Shown piece by piece: positions 1 through 4,582 of a stretch of DNA of 10,676 nucleotides (the stretch's first letter is position 1; each line of letters begins with the position of its first letter). Position numbers and translations under genes: made by a program. The stretch spans positions 1 to 10,676 of the forward strand of contig JAJZRH010000013.1 in NCBI GenBank assembly GCA_021802795.1, in the 5' to 3' direction. Under the pieces are notes generated by a model. The model was not told where the DNA came from. It worked only from the letters and a program-made list of their open reading frames with translations, and searched no databases. The stretch is from a bacterium. Lineage in GTDB: Bacteria; Patescibacteriota; Minisyncoccia; Phycocordibacterales; Phycocordibacteraceae.

Positions 1-36
1 TACCGGAATTTCGGTACACGCACCGAGAGAGTCATG

Positions 37-45
37 TGCTACGAT
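37..45 (+). promoter_or_regulatory. Extended -10 promoter for the CCA-adding enzyme gene
   Basis: TGC followed by TACGAT (4 of 6 matches to TATAAT), then a 6-nt gap and the ATG at 52. The same layout (TGn, -10 hexamer, 6-8 nt, ATG) precedes other genes in the window, so transcription would begin at or next to the start codon (leaderless). No convincing -35 box is visible. This motif is the main reason for preferring ATG 52 over ATG 34. Confidence 0.4.
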
Positions 46-51
46 TTGGAA

Positions 52-1512
52 ATGCAATATCGCGTTCCGGCTGAAGTCGAGAAGATCGGGAAAGGCCTGC
101 GGGATGCAGGCTTTGAGTCATATCTGGTCGGCGGATGCGTTCGCGACCTCATCATCGGCAAAGAGCCGAAAGACTGGGATTTCACCACGAACGCCACGCC
201 GGAGCAGATCCAGGCCGTATTTCCCGACTCTTTCTACGAGAACGACTACGGTACGGTCGGCGTAAAGACCGGCGCAGAGGATCCGCGCATGGCGATCGTG
301 GAGGTGACCCCCTACCGCACCGAATCCGGGTACTCCGACAAGCGCCGGCCGGACTCTGTTGCGTTCGGCACTTCCCTCTTGGATGACCTTGCCCGCCGCG
401 ACTTCACCGTGAACGCAATAGCGCTTGAGGAGTCTAAAGGACACATCGTAGACCCGTATGACGGTCAAAAGGACATAAAGGACAAACTCATCCGCGCCGT
501 CGGGAATCCCTCAGAACGCTTCAATGAAGACGCACTCCGCATGCTCCGTGCCGTCCGGCTCGTCGCCGAGCTCAATTTCGGCATCGACGGTGCGACGGCG
601 GCTGCAATAAGCGAAAATAGTGAGCATTTAAGCCACGTTTCACGTGAAAGGGTTCGGGACGAACTCGTGCGTATCTTGAATTCAAGCCAGCCAATGAGCG
701 CGCTTGTCCTCGCCAATCAGCTCGGCATACTGAAGTACATCAACGAGGATCTCATCCGCGGCATCGGCGTGGAACAGAATCAGGCCCACAGCTACGACGT
801 CTTTGAACACCTGATGCGCACCATGCAGCACGCCGCCGACAAGGACTGGAACTTTGATATCCGCCTCGCGAGCCTTTTCCATGACGTCTCCAAGCCGGAG
901 ACCCGTCGCAAGAACGATAAGGGAGAATGGACCTTCCACGGTCATGAAGTGGTTGGTTCACGTGTAACGAAAAAAGCCCTGGAAGACCTCCATTTTTCAC
1001 GAGAAACAATTGATAAGGTGGTCAAACTGGTCCGCTGGCATATGTTCTTCTCCGATCCGGAACAAATCACCCTTTCGGCCGTCCGCCGGATGATAAAGAA
1101 CGTGGGTGAGGAGAATATCTGGGATTTGCTCAATCTCCGCATATGCGACCGTATAGGAACCGGCAGACCCAAGGAACAGCCGTTCCGCTTCCGCAAGTAC
1201 AAGGCCATGGTGGAGCAAGCGCTCCGCGACCCCATTTCCGTGGGTATGCTGAAGACCGACGGCGAGCACATAATGAGCAAGTTTCATGTGGAACCTGGCC
1301 CAAGAATTGGCTGGACATTGAACGCGCTTCTCGAGGAAATACTTGATGATTCCGCTAAAAATACTGAGGAATACCTTGATAATCGGACGGCAGAGCTCTT
1401 GGAAATGGCTGATGATGAGCTCAAAAAGCTTGGGGAATCGGGGAAGCAGAAGCGGGAGGCGGCTGAAGACGAGGAAGTACGCCAAATTATGGAAAAGCAT
1501 CACGTCTGTTAA
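52..1512 (+). CDS. cca: CCA-adding tRNA nucleotidyltransferase with HD domain
   Basis: A 486-residue class II nucleotidyltransferase that builds or repairs the 3' CCA end of tRNA from CTP and ATP in the cytoplasm. Seen, numbered from ATG 52: the GG-x-x-RD loop at residues 27-32 (LVGGCVRD), the metal-binding DxD at 41-43 (DWD), RRDFTVNAI at 115-123, and the nucleotide-recognition stretch EDALRMLRAVR at 159-169. A C-terminal HD phosphohydrolase domain follows, with His253, the HD pair 277-278 (LFHDVSKP) and a further His-rich segment; the last ~60 residues are charged and probably helical. HD-bearing CCA enzymes are known and may also have phosphatase activity. Start choice: ATG 52 sits 6 nt after an extended -10. 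ATG 34 (six residues longer, GAGAGAG just upstream) is the alternative, and the frame is open to the window edge, so an upstream start cannot be excluded. CCA- versus A-adding specificity cannot be told from sequence alone. The gene carries several parS-like sites. Confidence 0.93.
   Translation: MQYRVPAEVEKIGKGLRDAGFESYLVGGCVRDLIIGKEPKDWDFTTNATPEQIQAVFPDSFYENDYGTVGVKTGAEDPRMAIVEVTPYRTESGYSDKRRPDSVAFGTSLLDDLARRDFTVNAIALEESKGHIVDPYDGQKDIKDKLIRAVGNPSERFNEDALRMLRAVRLVAELNFGIDGATAAAISENSEHLSHVSRERVRDELVRILNSSQPMSALVLANQLGILKYINEDLIRGIGVEQNQAHSYDVFEHLMRTMQHAADKDWNFDIRLASLFHDVSKPETRRKNDKGEWTFHGHEVVGSRVTKKALEDLHFSRETIDKVVKLVRWHMFFSDPEQITLSAVRRMIKNVGEENIWDLLNLRICDRIGTGRPKEQPFRFRKYKAMVEQALRDPISVGMLKTDGEHIMSKFHVEPGPRIGWTLNALLEEILDDSAKNTEEYLDNRTAELLEMADDELKKLGESGKQKREAAEDEEVRQIMEKHHVC
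636..651. promoter_or_regulatory. parS-like ParB binding site inside cca
   Basis: CGTTTCACGTGAAAGG matches the widely conserved bacterial parS consensus TGTTTCACGTGAAACA at 13 of 16 positions, including a perfect 12-base palindrome TTTCACGTGAAA. Known: parS is the palindromic centromere bound by ParB, usually near the replication origin and often inside genes. Inferred to be one of a cluster. Confidence 0.5.
954..969. promoter_or_regulatory. parS-like site (weaker) inside cca
   Basis: TGGTTCACGTGTAACG has the CACGTG core and matches the parS consensus at 13 of 16 positions. It is less palindromic than its neighbours, so this is only supported as a member of the cluster. Confidence 0.4.
993..1008. 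promoter_or_regulatory. Degenerate parS-like site inside cca
   Basis: TTTTTCACGAGAAACA matches TGTTTCACGTGAAACA at 14 of 16 positions, but one mismatch is in the central CACGTG core (CACGAG), which usually matters most for ParB. It lies 39 bases after the previous site. Weak on its own. Confidence 0.3.
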
Positions 1513-1558
1513 GTTCCACGTGAACCAGTTGTACGTGAAATAAGTTCCACGTGGAACA
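1512..1558. promoter_or_regulatory. Cluster of three parS-like sites after cca
   Basis: Three similar palindromic units lie end to end at the cca stop codon, with core starts at 1517, 1532 and 1548 (15-16 bases apart). The first is AGTTCCACGTGAACCA; the middle one is degenerate, AGTTGTACGTGAAATA; the third is AGTTCCACGTGGAACA. The third contains the perfect 14-base palindrome GTTCCACGTGGAAC and matches the form of parS known from Pseudomonas (TGTTCCACGTGGAACA) at 15 of 16 positions. The first and third share the direct repeat AAGTTCCACGTG. A ParB nucleation site is the best explanation; no parA or parB gene is in the window. Confidence 0.65.
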
Positions 1559-1565
1559 GTTGCTT

Positions 1566-1620
1566 GGCGGCTAAACCGCTAATTTCGCTATATAAACAAC
1601 AAAGCCGCCCTGAAGCGGTT
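1566..1620. repeat. Two interleaved inverted repeats (possible pseudoknot)
   Basis: GGCGGCT (1566-1572) pairs with AGCCGCC (1603-1609), and AACCGCT (1574-1580) pairs with AGCGGTT (1614-1620). The arms alternate A-B-A'-B', the order of an H-type pseudoknot, with a 1-nt first loop, a 22-nt middle segment and a 4-nt last loop. Local hairpins using GCGG/CCGC are alternatives. No T-tract follows, so it is not a terminator for cca. Confidence 0.3.
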
Positions 1621-1713
1621 AGAGACGAAAGGAGCAGGGGCGTAAATGATTGGTGTCTCCAACACCGAGAAATGAGGGCAGCTTGTTTCGATAGACAACT
1701 GATATTTATGCAT
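1588..1713 (-). CDS. Possible small protein of 41 residues
   Basis: A short minus-strand frame starting ATG at 1713 (MHKYQLSIETSC...) and ending TAG at 1588. Its only support is a very good ribosome binding site: GGAGGT at 1725-1720, 6 nt before the ATG, in a window where such sites are rare. The product is unrecognised, with no clear membrane segment and one Cys at residue 12. The frame stays open further upstream (to an ATG at 1857), which weakens the case for a discrete gene. It could be a chance site. Confidence 0.22.
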   Translation of the reverse strand: MHKYQLSIETSCPHFSVLETPIIYAPAPFVSNRFRAALLFI

Positions 1714-1807
1714 ACTGGCACCTCCGAGAGAGATCATCATACCGAATGGCTTGTAGAGCGGATACGCCGCAGCGCAGGCAGAGACATCGCCAGGAAGGCA
1801 GAATGCC

Positions 1808-1883
1808 GACAAAGAACCAGGAAAGAACCACCGCAACGGCGGCTCCTCACGGCTCATCCGTGGTGCGCCACCGTTCCTTTGTC
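1808..1883. repeat. Long imperfect foldback
   Basis: Nested complementary arms: GACAAAG (1808-1814) with CTTTGTC (1877-1883), AACGGCGGC (1835-1843) with GCCACCGTT (1867-1875, one mismatch), and CACGG (1848-1852) with CCGTG (1858-1862) closing a 5-nt loop. It has no terminator T-tract. It may be a structured RNA element or cruciform next to the DnaA-box repeat; function unknown. Confidence 0.35.
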
Positions 1884-1895
1884 CATACTAGTTCA

Positions 1896-1939
1896 CTAAA
1901 GGACATTGTAAAGGACACCCTGTGGATAATGTCCTTTAG
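1896..1939. repeat. 12-bp inverted repeat enclosing a consensus DnaA box
   Basis: CTAAAGGACATT (1896-1907) and AATGTCCTTTAG (1928-1939) are perfect inverted copies around 20 bases. The centre holds a further TAAAGGAC (1909-1916) and TGTGGATAA at 1921-1929, which on the other strand is TTATCCACA, an exact match to the classic DnaA box. A fourth related unit, CTTTGTCC, lies at 1877-1884. The right arm overlaps the stop codon of xth. It could form an mRNA 3' hairpin for xth (no T-tract) or a protein-binding site. One perfect DnaA box alone does not make an origin. Confidence 0.45.
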
Positions 1940-2700
1940 AGCGTTATGGAAACGGGGCAGTGGTCGCTTCCGTAAATGTCGGGGTGGATGTCGGCTTTCT
2001 TTACGTGCTTCATAAATTCGCTTGCGACGAAGAAGTAGTCAATGCGCCAGCCCACGTTCCGATCGCGTGCGCGGGTAAACATATCCCAGTAGGAATAGGC
2101 GTCCTTGGTATGGGGGTGGAAATGGCGGAAGGAGTCCACGTAGCCGGCGGCCACCACCTCGTCTATCCAGGCGCGCTCTTCGGGGAGGAAACCGGTGCTG
2201 TTCTCGTATTTTTCCGGCTCGGCAAGGTCAATCTCCTCGTGGGCGGTGTTCACATCACCGCAGAAAATGACCGGTTTTTCCTTGCGCAGTTTCTCCGCGA
2301 AGGCGAGGAAGGCATCATAAAAACGGAGCTTGTAGTCTATGCGTTCGGGGCCGCGGCCGCCGTTCGGGAAGTAGGCATTCAACAGCCAGAAATCCTTATA
2401 TTCTGCGCCGATGAAGCGACCCTCCTCGTCAAATTCTTTAATGCCCATGCCGTAGATAACCTTCAGCGGCTCAACTTTTGAGTAGAGCGCGACGCCGCTG
2501 TAGCCCTTCCTCACTTGGCAGGAGGAGAAGAACGCCGAGTAACCGGCAGGGGAGAGGAACGCTTCGGAAAGCTGGTCCGGATTCGCCTTCGTCTCCTGCA
2601 GACAGAAGATGTCCGGCTTTACGCCCTTGAGGAACGATTCCCAGTAGCCGTTATTGGCGAGGGAGCGGAGTCCGTTCACGTTCCACGAGACGATTTTCAT
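1936..2700 (-). CDS. xth: Exodeoxyribonuclease III (AP endonuclease)
   Basis: A 254-residue enzyme of the exonuclease III / ExoA branch of the endonuclease-exonuclease-phosphatase fold. It cuts DNA 5' to abasic sites and removes 3' blocking groups in base-excision repair. The metal and catalytic residues are all visible: Asn7 (SWNVNG), Glu36 (LQETK), Tyr110 (NAYFPN), Asp149 and Asn151 (GDVNTAH), Asp221 (WRIDYFF) and His247 (SDHCPV). The length is full for the family. The ATG is preceded by TGATACTCT and 6 nt, and a TTGTTG box lies 17 bases further up, so the mRNA is probably leaderless; no Shine-Dalgarno is seen. It converges on cca, and is divergent from the small gene at 2786. Its stop codon lies in the right arm of the DnaA-box repeat. 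Confidence is high that it is an active enzyme. Confidence 0.95.
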   Translation of the reverse strand: MKIVSWNVNGLRSLANNGYWESFLKGVKPDIFCLQETKANPDQLSEAFLSPAGYSAFFSSCQVRKGYSGVALYSKVEPLKVIYGMGIKEFDEEGRFIGAEYKDFWLLNAYFPNGGRGPERIDYKLRFYDAFLAFAEKLRKEKPVIFCGDVNTAHEEIDLAEPEKYENSTGFLPEERAWIDEVVAAGYVDSFRHFHPHTKDAYSYWDMFTRARDRNVGWRIDYFFVASEFMKHVKKADIHPDIYGSDHCPVSITL

Positions 2701-2706
2701 ACTTGA

Positions 2707-2735
2707 AGAGTATCACCCGTAACTCGTTGCAACAA
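2707..2735 (-). promoter_or_regulatory. Promoter of xth
   Basis: Read on the minus strand: TTGTTG (2735-2730), 17 bases, TACTCT (2712-2707) with TGA just before it as an extended -10, then 6 nt to the xth ATG at 2700. The expected transcript would start at or one or two bases from the start codon. Confidence 0.5.
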
Positions 2736-2774
2736 AAACTCCTTCGGAGAAGTTATAGCAGATAGACGAACAAA

Positions 2775-2781
2775 GGGAGGG
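2775..2781 (+). promoter_or_regulatory. Strong Shine-Dalgarno of the small gene
   Basis: GGGAGGG, with GGAGG ending 5 nt before the ATG at 2786. It is the best ribosome binding site of any accepted gene in the window and fixes the start of the 79-residue product. Confidence 0.6.
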
Positions 2782-2785
2782 AATC

Positions 2786-3025
2786 ATGCATACACGCCAT
2801 AACGAAGTAAATCAGCTGTTTGACGAGGCCATCGCGCACCTTAAGAAATCGGGTAAACAAAACTTTCGTGAGTATCAGATCTTTGCAGAGGTGCTTGGCG
2901 ATACTCCAGAGAGGCGCGAAGCGTTCCTACGGTTCCTGCACGATGTTTCAACTTGTCCGCCGAAGGTAATTCTCTGGTGCCAGCGGCAAATCAATCCGAA
3001 AGCGCAGCTTCGTGCGGTGAAATAA
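2786..3025 (+). CDS. Small hypothetical protein, 79 residues
   Basis: Not recognised. The product begins MHTRHNEVNQLFDEAIAHL, is charged and looks mainly helical in its first 50 residues (a Lys/Arg/Glu-rich amphipathic pattern around residues 8-55), and ends in a basic tail with two Cys (near residues 57 and 65) flanking PPKVILW. It has no signal peptide or membrane segment, so a cytoplasmic protein is likely. Support for a real gene: a strong Shine-Dalgarno just upstream, TAA one base before the arm of a strong terminator, and no competing frame. It stands alone, diverging from xth and converging on xerD. The double-Cys tail is too sparse to call a zinc site. A small nucleic-acid-binding or regulatory protein is possible, but that is a guess. 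Confidence 0.7.
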   Translation: MHTRHNEVNQLFDEAIAHLKKSGKQNFREYQIFAEVLGDTPERREAFLRFLHDVSTCPPKVILWCQRQINPKAQLRAVK

Positions 3026-3049
3026 AAAAGGCGGCCCAGGCCGCCTTTT
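3026..3049. terminator. Bidirectional Rho-independent terminator
   Basis: AAAAGGCGGC (3026-3035) and GCCGCCTTTT (3040-3049) form a GC-rich stem closed by CCAG. The T-run on the plus side and the A-run on the other side serve both strands: it follows the small gene's TAA (3023-3025) on plus and the xerD stop (3052-3054) on minus. Confidence 0.85.
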
Positions 3050-3051
3050 GT

Positions 3052-3972
3052 TCATTCGCGGCTTTTACCGTGGAATTTTTTGTGAATTTCTTTCAAATGG
3101 CTGTCGGTGATGTGCGTATAAATCTGCGTGGTGTTGATGGAAGCGTGGCCGAGGAGCTGTTGGACACTGCGAATGTCGGCGCCGTTGCTTAACAGGTCGG
3201 TGGCGAAGGCGTGGCGGAGCGTGTGAGGCGTCACGACGTTCGTGATGCCGGCGCGCGCGACGTACGCTTTCAAGTGGCGCTGGATATCGCGGGGCGTGAT
3301 GCGGTGCGGCGCGCTTTCGCGGCCGTCTACGAACAGCGCTTCTTCCATATCCTTGCGCGCTTTCAAATAATCGCGCACCGCTTCCTTCGCAGCAGGGGAG
3401 AGGAAGACGACGCGCACTTTTTCGCCCTTGCCGCGCACGGAAAGCTCGTCGCGCGAGAGGTCTATATCGGAATTGAGCGCGCAAAGCTCGGAGACGCGCA
3501 GTCCGGTGGAGAAGAGAAGTTCCAGAATGGCGCGGTCGCGCAGGTACGCGGTCTTTTTGTGCTCATTAGCCTCCTTCGCCGCCGCTTCGCCGGGCGCTTT
3601 CATAAGCCGATCCAGTTCGGCGGGGGTGATGAGGTCCAGCTGGCGCTCGGGGAGCTTGGCGAGTTCTATTTTCTCCGGACTGATGGCCTCAATATCGCGC
3701 TTGCGCAGGAATTTCAGGAATGCGCGGAGCGCGATCATGTAGTAATTCTGGGTACGGCGCTTCATGGAGTCGCTTTTCGTGCCTTTCTGGCGATTGAGCC
3801 AGAGGCGGAAGGCGCGGACATTCTGTTCGGTGATGTCGGAAACATTTTTAATGCCCATTTGCGCAAAATAGCGGGTGAGGTAGCGGTCGTAGTTCTCAAT
3901 CGTCTTCACTGCGCGCCCGCGCTCTATCTCTATGTATTCCAGGAACTGGCGCTTCGCGGCCTCTGCTTGCAT
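3052..3972 (-). CDS. xerD: Tyrosine recombinase XerC/XerD type
   Basis: A 306-residue site-specific recombinase that breaks and rejoins DNA through a 3'-phosphotyrosine; the family resolves chromosome dimers at dif. Residues ~1-95 form the SAM-like core-binding domain (QFLEYIEIERGRAVKTIENY). The catalytic domain shows the full set: Arg159 (STGLRVSEL), Lys182 (GKGEK), His250 and Arg253 (HTLRH), His276 (LLGHASI) and nucleophile Tyr285 (IYTHI). The length is normal for the family. Start: ATG 3972 gives a family-length protein and lies 7 nt after a TGATATACT promoter. A frame open to ATG 4116 would add 48 residues translated from the repeat-rich intergenic region, which I regard as spurious. It ends in TGA. 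XerD versus XerC or an XerH-like solo enzyme cannot be settled here. No dif-like site was found in the window. Confidence 0.9.
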   Translation of the reverse strand: MQAEAAKRQFLEYIEIERGRAVKTIENYDRYLTRYFAQMGIKNVSDITEQNVRAFRLWLNRQKGTKSDSMKRRTQNYYMIALRAFLKFLRKRDIEAISPEKIELAKLPERQLDLITPAELDRLMKAPGEAAAKEANEHKKTAYLRDRAILELLFSTGLRVSELCALNSDIDLSRDELSVRGKGEKVRVVFLSPAAKEAVRDYLKARKDMEEALFVDGRESAPHRITPRDIQRHLKAYVARAGITNVVTPHTLRHAFATDLLSNGADIRSVQQLLGHASINTTQIYTHITDSHLKEIHKKFHGKSRE

Positions 3973-3979
3973 AAGGGAA

Positions 3980-4002
3980 AGTATATCAATAATGTGCGCA
4001 CA
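3980..4002 (-). promoter_or_regulatory. xerD promoter with adjoining palindrome
   Basis: TGATATACT (3988-3980) is an extended -10 with TATACT (5 of 6), 7 nt before the xerD ATG, implying a leaderless transcript. Directly upstream, TGTGCGCACA (3993-4002) is a perfect 10-base palindrome in the spacer region, well placed for a repressor to block RNA polymerase. The operator role is inference. Confidence 0.5.
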
Positions 4003-4008
4003 ATATGA

Positions 4009-4041
4009 CGTTTCGCGGCTTGCCTGCGGCGACGCGAAACG
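4009..4041. repeat. 9-bp inverted repeat upstream of xerD
   Basis: CGTTTCGCG (4009-4017) and CGCGAAACG (4033-4041) are perfect inverted copies separated by 15 bases that include GCCTGCGGCG, a 10-mer repeated at 4423-4432 just after rpsO. No T-tract follows. Confidence 0.5.
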
Positions 4042-4045
4042 CGCA

Positions 4046-4084
4046 CGAGAATGTGCGAGGTTTCTCGCACCCCGCACATTCTCG
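4046..4084. repeat. 12-bp inverted repeat with competing inner hairpin
   Basis: CGAGAATGTGCG (4046-4057) and CGCACATTCTCG (4073-4084) are perfect inverted copies. An inner pair, GTGCGAG (4053-4059) with CTCGCAC (4064-4070), overlaps the left arm, so the two hairpins exclude each other. It lies between the divergent xerD and rpsO promoters. Whether it is transcribed is unknown. Confidence 0.5.
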
Positions 4085-4100
4085 CTGCATTCCGATACAC

Positions 4101-4137
4101 TTGCGTAAATAGGCAAGATATGGTAGGGTATCCCTAC
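4101..4137 (+). promoter_or_regulatory. Putative rpsO promoter and operator-like repeat
   Basis: TTGCGT (4101-4106) is followed after 17 bases by TAGGGT (4124-4129). The -10 is poor. GTAGGG-TAT-CCCTAC (4123-4137) is an inverted repeat ending 2 bases before the rpsO ATG; it could be a protein-binding site or an RNA hairpin at the start codon. Confidence 0.3.
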
Positions 4138-4139
4138 TC

Positions 4140-4406
4140 ATGCTTACCACGAAGAAAAAGGCGGCGATCATCAGAAATGTCGCCCAGCACGATACTGATA
4201 CCGGTTCCGCCGGTGTTCAGGTCGCGCTTCTTTCCAAGCAGATCGACGAGCTCGCGAAGCACCTCAAGAAGAACCCCAAGGATTTCCATTCCCGCAGGGG
4301 CCTTCTCCAGATGGTTGCCGATCGCCGGTCGCACCTCCGCTATCTTGAGACGAACAATAAGCGCCACTACAACGCGCTTATCAAAAAGCTCGGTCTCAAG
4401 AAATAA
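4140..4406 (+). CDS. rpsO: 30S ribosomal protein S15
   Basis: An 88-residue protein, the usual length for bacterial S15. It binds the three-way junction of 16S rRNA helices 20-22 early in assembly of the 30S platform. Family features seen: the N-terminal helix (KKAAIIRNVAQHDTDTGS), QVALLSKQIDELAKHLK, the conserved HSRRGLLQMVADR segment around residues 50-62, and the C-terminal YLETNNKRHYNALIKKLGLKK. The rRNA-binding HDTDTGS and SRRGL motifs are intact. No Shine-Dalgarno precedes the ATG; an inverted repeat ends 2 bases upstream. S15 represses its own mRNA in several bacteria, but no match to a known S15-binding leader can be claimed. In many bacteria pnp follows rpsO; here a NYN-domain nuclease does. 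Confidence 0.97.
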   Translation: MLTTKKKAAIIRNVAQHDTDTGSAGVQVALLSKQIDELAKHLKKNPKDFHSRRGLLQMVADRRSHLRYLETNNKRHYNALIKKLGLKK

Positions 4407-4527
4407 GCTTGCGGAAAGCCTCGCCTGCGGCGTTACGGGTCCCAGCGATTCCTTCCGCCGTACCACACAGTACGTCTCCAGGAATCGCTTCCCCGTGCCT
4501 TGCATCCGAGAACTTTCCGCGAAGCTT
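4405..4527. repeat. Rod-like foldback of 123 nt after rpsO
   Basis: Nested complementary arms: AAGCTTGCGGAAAG (4405-4418) with CTTTCCGCGAAGCTT (4513-4527, one bulged G), ACGGG (4435-4439) with CCCGT (4492-4496), AGCGATTCCT (4444-4453) with AGGAATCGCT (4480-4489, perfect), and CGTAC (4459-4463) with GTACG (4470-4474) around a 6-nt loop. The outer stem overlaps the rpsO stop codon. No T-tract follows directly, so it is an unlikely simple terminator. It could be an mRNA processing or stability element, a palindromic repeat unit, or a small RNA. SRP RNA signature bases are absent. Confidence 0.55.
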
Positions 4528-4531
4528 CGAG

Positions 4532-4540
4532 TGGTATCAT
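4532..4540 (+). promoter_or_regulatory. Extended -10 promoter for the NYN gene
   Basis: TGG followed by TATCAT (5 of 6 matches to TATAAT). Transcription would begin near 4547, giving a T-rich leader of about 36 nt before ATG 4583, with no Shine-Dalgarno. A short frame from ATG 4545 runs out of phase into the NYN gene and is probably meaningless. Confidence 0.45.
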
Positions 4541-4582
4541 GAGTATGGTTTTATTATTTTGTTTTCATAAGCATTTATTTCT

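Larger units (their letters stand above)
1513..1935. other. 423-base stretch without a convincing gene
   Basis: Between the convergent cca and xth genes. It holds the parS-like cluster at its left end, an AT-rich patch near 1581-1603, two interleaved inverted repeats (1566-1620), a possible 41-codon frame on the minus strand, a long imperfect foldback (1808-1883) and a DnaA-box-bearing repeat at its right end. I looked for tmRNA, RNase P RNA, SRP RNA and tRNA signatures on both strands and found none. Longer open frames exist on both strands but lack ribosome binding sites and recognisable composition. It may be an origin-proximal regulatory or segregation region, or an unrecognised structured RNA. 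Confidence 0.5.

Noticed and set aside
34..51. ATG 34 as the start of cca, with GAGAGAG before it
   Set aside because: Possible, but ATG 52 fits both the family N-terminus and the leaderless promoter pattern better. The frame is also open to base 1, so the true start is not fully fixed.
1564..1899. Open frame of 111 codons from TTG on the plus strand in the cca-xth spacer
   Set aside because: No ribosome binding site, rare start codon, no recognisable composition, and it runs through the foldbacks and repeats.
1513..1935. tmRNA, RNase P RNA, SRP RNA or tRNA gene in the gene-free stretch
   Set aside because: No GGTTCGA T-arm with CCA end, no SRP tetraloop signature and no RNase P conserved blocks on either strand.
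1803..2015. Plus-strand frame (MPTKNQERTT...) with an AGGAAGG-like sequence upstream
   Set aside because: It overlaps the 3' end of xth by about 80 bases on the opposite strand and its product looks random (Arg/Ser-rich).
3975..4002. Possible dif site for XerD next to its own gene
   Set aside because: Only TGCGCAC resembles the right arm of the E. coli-type dif; the left arm and central spacer do not match.
3973..4116. 48-residue N-terminal extension of xerD
   Set aside because: It would be translated from the repeat-rich promoter region; ATG 3972 gives the family length and has a promoter 7 nt upstream.
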